Source of the DNA: Myxococcales bacterium
Lineage (GTDB): Bacteria > Myxococcota > Bradymonadia > REDH01
Direction: 5' to 3'
Length of the DNA stretch: 7,683 nt
Assembly: GCA_018970625.1 (NCBI GenBank)
Contig: JAGWVZ010000162.1
Span: 1-7,683, forward strand
Shown: in pieces, positions 5,693-7,683 of the stretch
Numbering within the stretch: position 1 is the first letter of the stretch
Layout: each line of letters starts with the position of its first letter
Program-made: the position numbers and the translations under genes
Notes under the pieces: generated by a model
Told to the model about the DNA's origin: nothing
Database searches by the model: none
What the model saw: the letters and a program-made list of their open reading frames with translations, nothing else

Positions 5693-7683
5693 GATGGAAC
5701 CCGTCATGGGATCGGCGTCGGCATCTGAGTCGGCGTCGGCATCTGAGTCGGCGCTCGCGTCAGGGGTCGCGTCGGCGGCCTGGTCAGCGTCGAGGTCCCA
5801 CCAGGAGTCCACGCCGACGTCGGGGAAGGAGTCATCGTTGCCTGTGTCCGAGGTGGCGTCGCCGTCCAGTGCATCGCCATCCAGAGCGTCACCATCCAGA
5901 GCGTCACCATCCAGAGCGTCACCGCCCGCATCTGCCGCTGGCGCGCACACATCGCCCACACCGTCACCGTCATCGTCCCGTTGATCGGCGTTGGCGTCTG
6001 CGGGGCAGTTGTCGCATGCGTCGCCCTGCCCGTCATCGTCGCGATCGACCTGCTCGACGTTCGCGACACTTACGCAGTTGTCATCCCGGTCGGTGATGCC
6101 ATCGCCGTCTTCGTCGACGAACTCACAGACGGTCAAACCAGCCACCAGCCGACATTCCCAGCCATACTCCACCAGACAGACGTCATTGCATCCGTCGAAT
6201 GGGTCGGTATCGCCGTCATCGCAAGCCTCATCAGAGCCAAGCCGCCCGTCGCCGCACAGCAGTCCGAATTCGCACACGCTCGGCTCGCCCACACATGAGA
6301 AATCGTCTTCGATGGCGCACTGGCTGCTACAGCCATCGCCGGGGGTCCGGTTCACATCATCGCAGGTCTCGCGTCCGACAATGACACCGTCGCCACACAC
6401 GGGTGCGCACACCGAGTCTGCGGCGCCGGTGCTTTCGCTGCCGGCCGGTGTGCACACCCAACCGGTCTCCACACGACATGCGGCGCTACATCCGTCGTCG
6501 CCATCCGTGTTGCCGTCGTCGCACGCCTCTTCGCCCGCAAGCTGTCCGTCGCCGCACTCGGTGAAACAGGCGCTCTCCACCGCGCCGACGTCTTCGCACG
6601 TCCAGCCGTCCTCGACCGCGCAGGCCGACGAGCAACCATCGCCGTCGTCCTGATTACCGTCGTCGCAAGTCTCGGTGCCCAGCACGATCGCATCCCCACA
6701 AACGGGGTCGCACGGTTCGGCCGCAATGCCGCACTCAAAACCTTCCTCAATCGCGCAGCGGCTAGAGCAGCCGTCGCCGGAAACGGTGTTGCCGTCATCA
6801 CAGGCTTCGGTCGTGCGAACGAGACCATCACCACAAATGGGCGTGCACACTTCACCGGTAGCCTCGTCGCAAACAAGGCCGCCTTCGTAGGCGCAGTCAG
6901 CATCACAGCCGTCACCAGACTCCCGGTTGCCGTCATCGCACTCTTCGCCCCGCACCACGATGTTGTCACCACACACGGGTGCACAGAACAAGCCCAGGCT
7001 CTCGCAGTCAAAACCGGATTCAGCGCTGCACAGGCTTGAGCAACCGTCGTTTCCTTCCAGATTGCCGTCATCGCAGGTCTCGTCGCCAGCGACGATCGCG
7101 TCTCCGCAGACGGCTTCGCACGGCAGGCCCAGGGTGTCGCACGTGAAGCCGGACTCTGGCTGACACAGATCGTCGCATCCATCGCCCGCCGCCCGATTGC
7201 CGTCATCGCAGGCCTCGGAGGGGGTCAAAATGGCATCTCCACACACCTCGTCGCAGGGCGCGCCTGCGGTGCCGCAGCTGTAACCGGGTTCTGTGATGCA
7301 GGTTGCGTCACACCCGTCATTCGGGGTGACGTTGCCATCATCGCATTCCTCGTCGCCCGCGACGATCGAATCACCACAGAACGGCAGACATGGCTCGCCC
7401 GCGCTCCCACACACAAACCCACTCTCGGTTCGGCAGGAAGCGCCGCATCCGTCGCCGGCGAGCGCGTTGCCGTCATCGCAGGTCTCGGTGCCGACGATAA
7501 TCGCGTCGCCGCACACAGCTTGGCAGGGCGTGCCCGGGGTTGGGCAGCGGTAGCCTCTCTCGGTGGTGCAGTCGGTTGCACATCCGTCGCCTGCGGTGGT
7601 GTTGCCGTCTTCACACGTCTCGACGCCGGCGCGAATGAACAGGTCGCCGCAGGTGGGCGCTCGACAGCTGGTCAGGCAGGCGT
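5579..7683 (-). CDS. Cys-rich repeat (DUF4215-like) surface protein with TSP3 motifs and MYXO-CTERM tail, partial
   Basis: The last 700 residues of a protein whose 5' end lies beyond the right edge; the frame stays open to 7683. From the N-terminal side: the end of one unit and then eleven 45-53-residue Cys-rich units (7651-6116) of the form CGD...E.CDDGN...GDGC...C..E.G..C, each with six cysteines. These match the Myxococcus cysteine-rich repeat. Next come three Asp-rich thrombospondin type 3-like motifs (6115-5945: DEDGDGITDRDDNC, DRDDDGQGDACDNC, DDDGDGVGDVC) expected to bind calcium. An acidic Asp/Ala linker follows (5944-5693), and then GGGCARC, a hydrophobic ELLIVLGALFM and RRRAA. That ending is of the MYXO-CTERM type, which known systems process by myxosortase for surface anchoring. 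A signal peptide would lie outside the window. Ligand or role is unknown; secreted and surface-exposed is a confident inference. Confidence 0.9.
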   Translation of the reverse strand, partial: ACLTSCRAPTCGDLFIRAGVETCEDGNTTAGDGCATDCTTERGYRCPTPGTPCQAVCGDAIIVGTETCDDGNALAGDGCGASCRTESGFVCGSAGEPCLPFCGDSIVAGDEECDDGNVTPNDGCDATCITEPGYSCGTAGAPCDEVCGDAILTPSEACDDGNRAAGDGCDDLCQPESGFTCDTLGLPCEAVCGDAIVAGDETCDDGNLEGNDGCSSLCSAESGFDCESLGLFCAPVCGDNIVVRGEECDDGNRESGDGCDADCAYEGGLVCDEATGEVCTPICGDGLVRTTEACDDGNTVSGDGCSSRCAIEEGFECGIAAEPCDPVCGDAIVLGTETCDDGNQDDGDGCSSACAVEDGWTCEDVGAVESACFTECGDGQLAGEEACDDGNTDGDDGCSAACRVETGWVCTPAGSESTGAADSVCAPVCGDGVIVGRETCDDVNRTPGDGCSSQCAIEDDFSCVGEPSVCEFGLLCGDGRLGSDEACDDGDTDPFDGCNDVCLVEYGWECRLVAGLTVCEFVDEDGDGITDRDDNCVSVANVEQVDRDDDGQGDACDNCPADANADQRDDDGDGVGDVCAPAADAGGDALDGDALDGDALDGDALDGDATSDTGNDDSFPDVGVDSWWDLDADQAADATPDASADSDADADSDADADPMTGSISGGGCARCSAAPASGGPPGATELLIVLGALFMRRRAA
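5715..5750 (-). repeat. 18-bp tandem repeat coding SDADAD
   Basis: Two perfect copies of gcgtcggcatctgagtcg (plus strand) code for SDADAD twice in the acidic linker just before the sorting signal of the surface protein. Confidence 0.9.
5861..5920 (-). repeat. 15-bp tandem repeat coding GDALD
   Basis: Four 15-bp units of the form (g/a)cc(a/g)tccagagcgtc code for the pentapeptide DALDG in the linker. The two units nearest 5920 are identical and the one nearest 5861 is most diverged. This is a length-variable spacer between the calcium-binding motifs and the sorting signal. Confidence 0.9.
6116..7651 (-). repeat. array of eleven 135-159-bp Cys-rich coding repeats
   Basis: Units start (minus strand) at 7651, 7513, 7378, 7243, 7108, 6973, 6835, 6700, 6556, 6397 and 6256. 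Four consecutive units are exactly 135 bp, and others are 138 to 159 bp because of insertions between the fifth and sixth cysteines. The DNA core around CDDGN (gccgtcatcgca on the plus strand) is the best conserved part. Deviations include CEDGN in the first unit, CDDVN in the tenth and CDDGD in the eleventh. The array continues past the window edge. Confidence 0.9.

Noticed and set aside
5715..5920. Direct repeats considered as a CRISPR-like array
   Set aside because: The 15- and 18-bp units are contiguous without spacers and encode acidic peptides in frame with the surface protein.
5991..6653. Long plus-strand open frame rich in Ser, Pro and His opposite the Cys-rich array
   Set aside because: Its repeated SSQ/SPH pattern is the mirror of the CDDGN repeat on the minus strand. 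The minus-strand protein has clear domains, while this frame has none.
6352..7206. Long minus-strand frame with repeated TAIGRRAMDA-like text inside the surface-protein gene
   Set aside because: It is the shifted frame of the Cys-rich repeat gene, kept open by its periodic GC-rich sequence.

Overview
The window looks like part of a chromosome from a Myxococcota or Bradymonadota-type (former Deltaproteobacteria) bacterium. The main clue is the large gene at the right. It encodes an array of Myxococcus-type cysteine-rich repeats (DUF4215-like), then thrombospondin type 3-like calcium-binding motifs, an acidic linker, and a short C-terminal Cys/hydrophobic/Arg tail of the MYXO-CTERM kind. All recognised genes lie on the minus strand, so transcription runs from high to low coordinates. 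No rRNA, tRNA, CRISPR array or transposase gene was seen.

Right part (5579-7683): the 3' portion of a very large secreted, disulfide-rich surface protein whose 5' end lies beyond the window. Middle part (2931-5690): an old tandem duplication of about 1.38 kb. Each unit holds one gene for a divergent Rpn/YhgA-like PD-(D/E)XK nuclease, its ~200-bp leader, and the last ~110 bp of the upstream surface-protein gene. Upstream copy B (4303-5379) still sits behind the intact surface-protein gene. Downstream copy A (2931-3995) sits behind a fossil of that gene's 3' end (4192-4302), which abuts the stop codon of copy B. The two nucleases align almost without gaps (about 62% identical by hand count) and differ by one 12-bp LEGK-encoding repeat. 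Their leaders and the captured tail are much more alike than most of the protein.

Left part (8-2653): three consecutive SAM-dependent methyltransferase-fold genes: a class I methyltransferase with its own ribosome binding site, an FkbM-family methyltransferase, and an FkbM-like protein translationally coupled to it by an ATGA overlap. Such sets usually decorate polysaccharide or lipopolysaccharide O-chains or secondary metabolites, but no glycosyltransferase is visible here, so the substrate is unknown. Sampled lines in this cluster are less GC-rich (about 47-65%) than the nuclease and surface-protein region (about 65-80%), which hints at a different origin.

The strongest candidate for something undescribed is the duplicated nuclease unit: a multicopy-type nuclease gene carried with the sorting-signal tail of a surface-protein gene, conserved at its edges and diverged in its middle.
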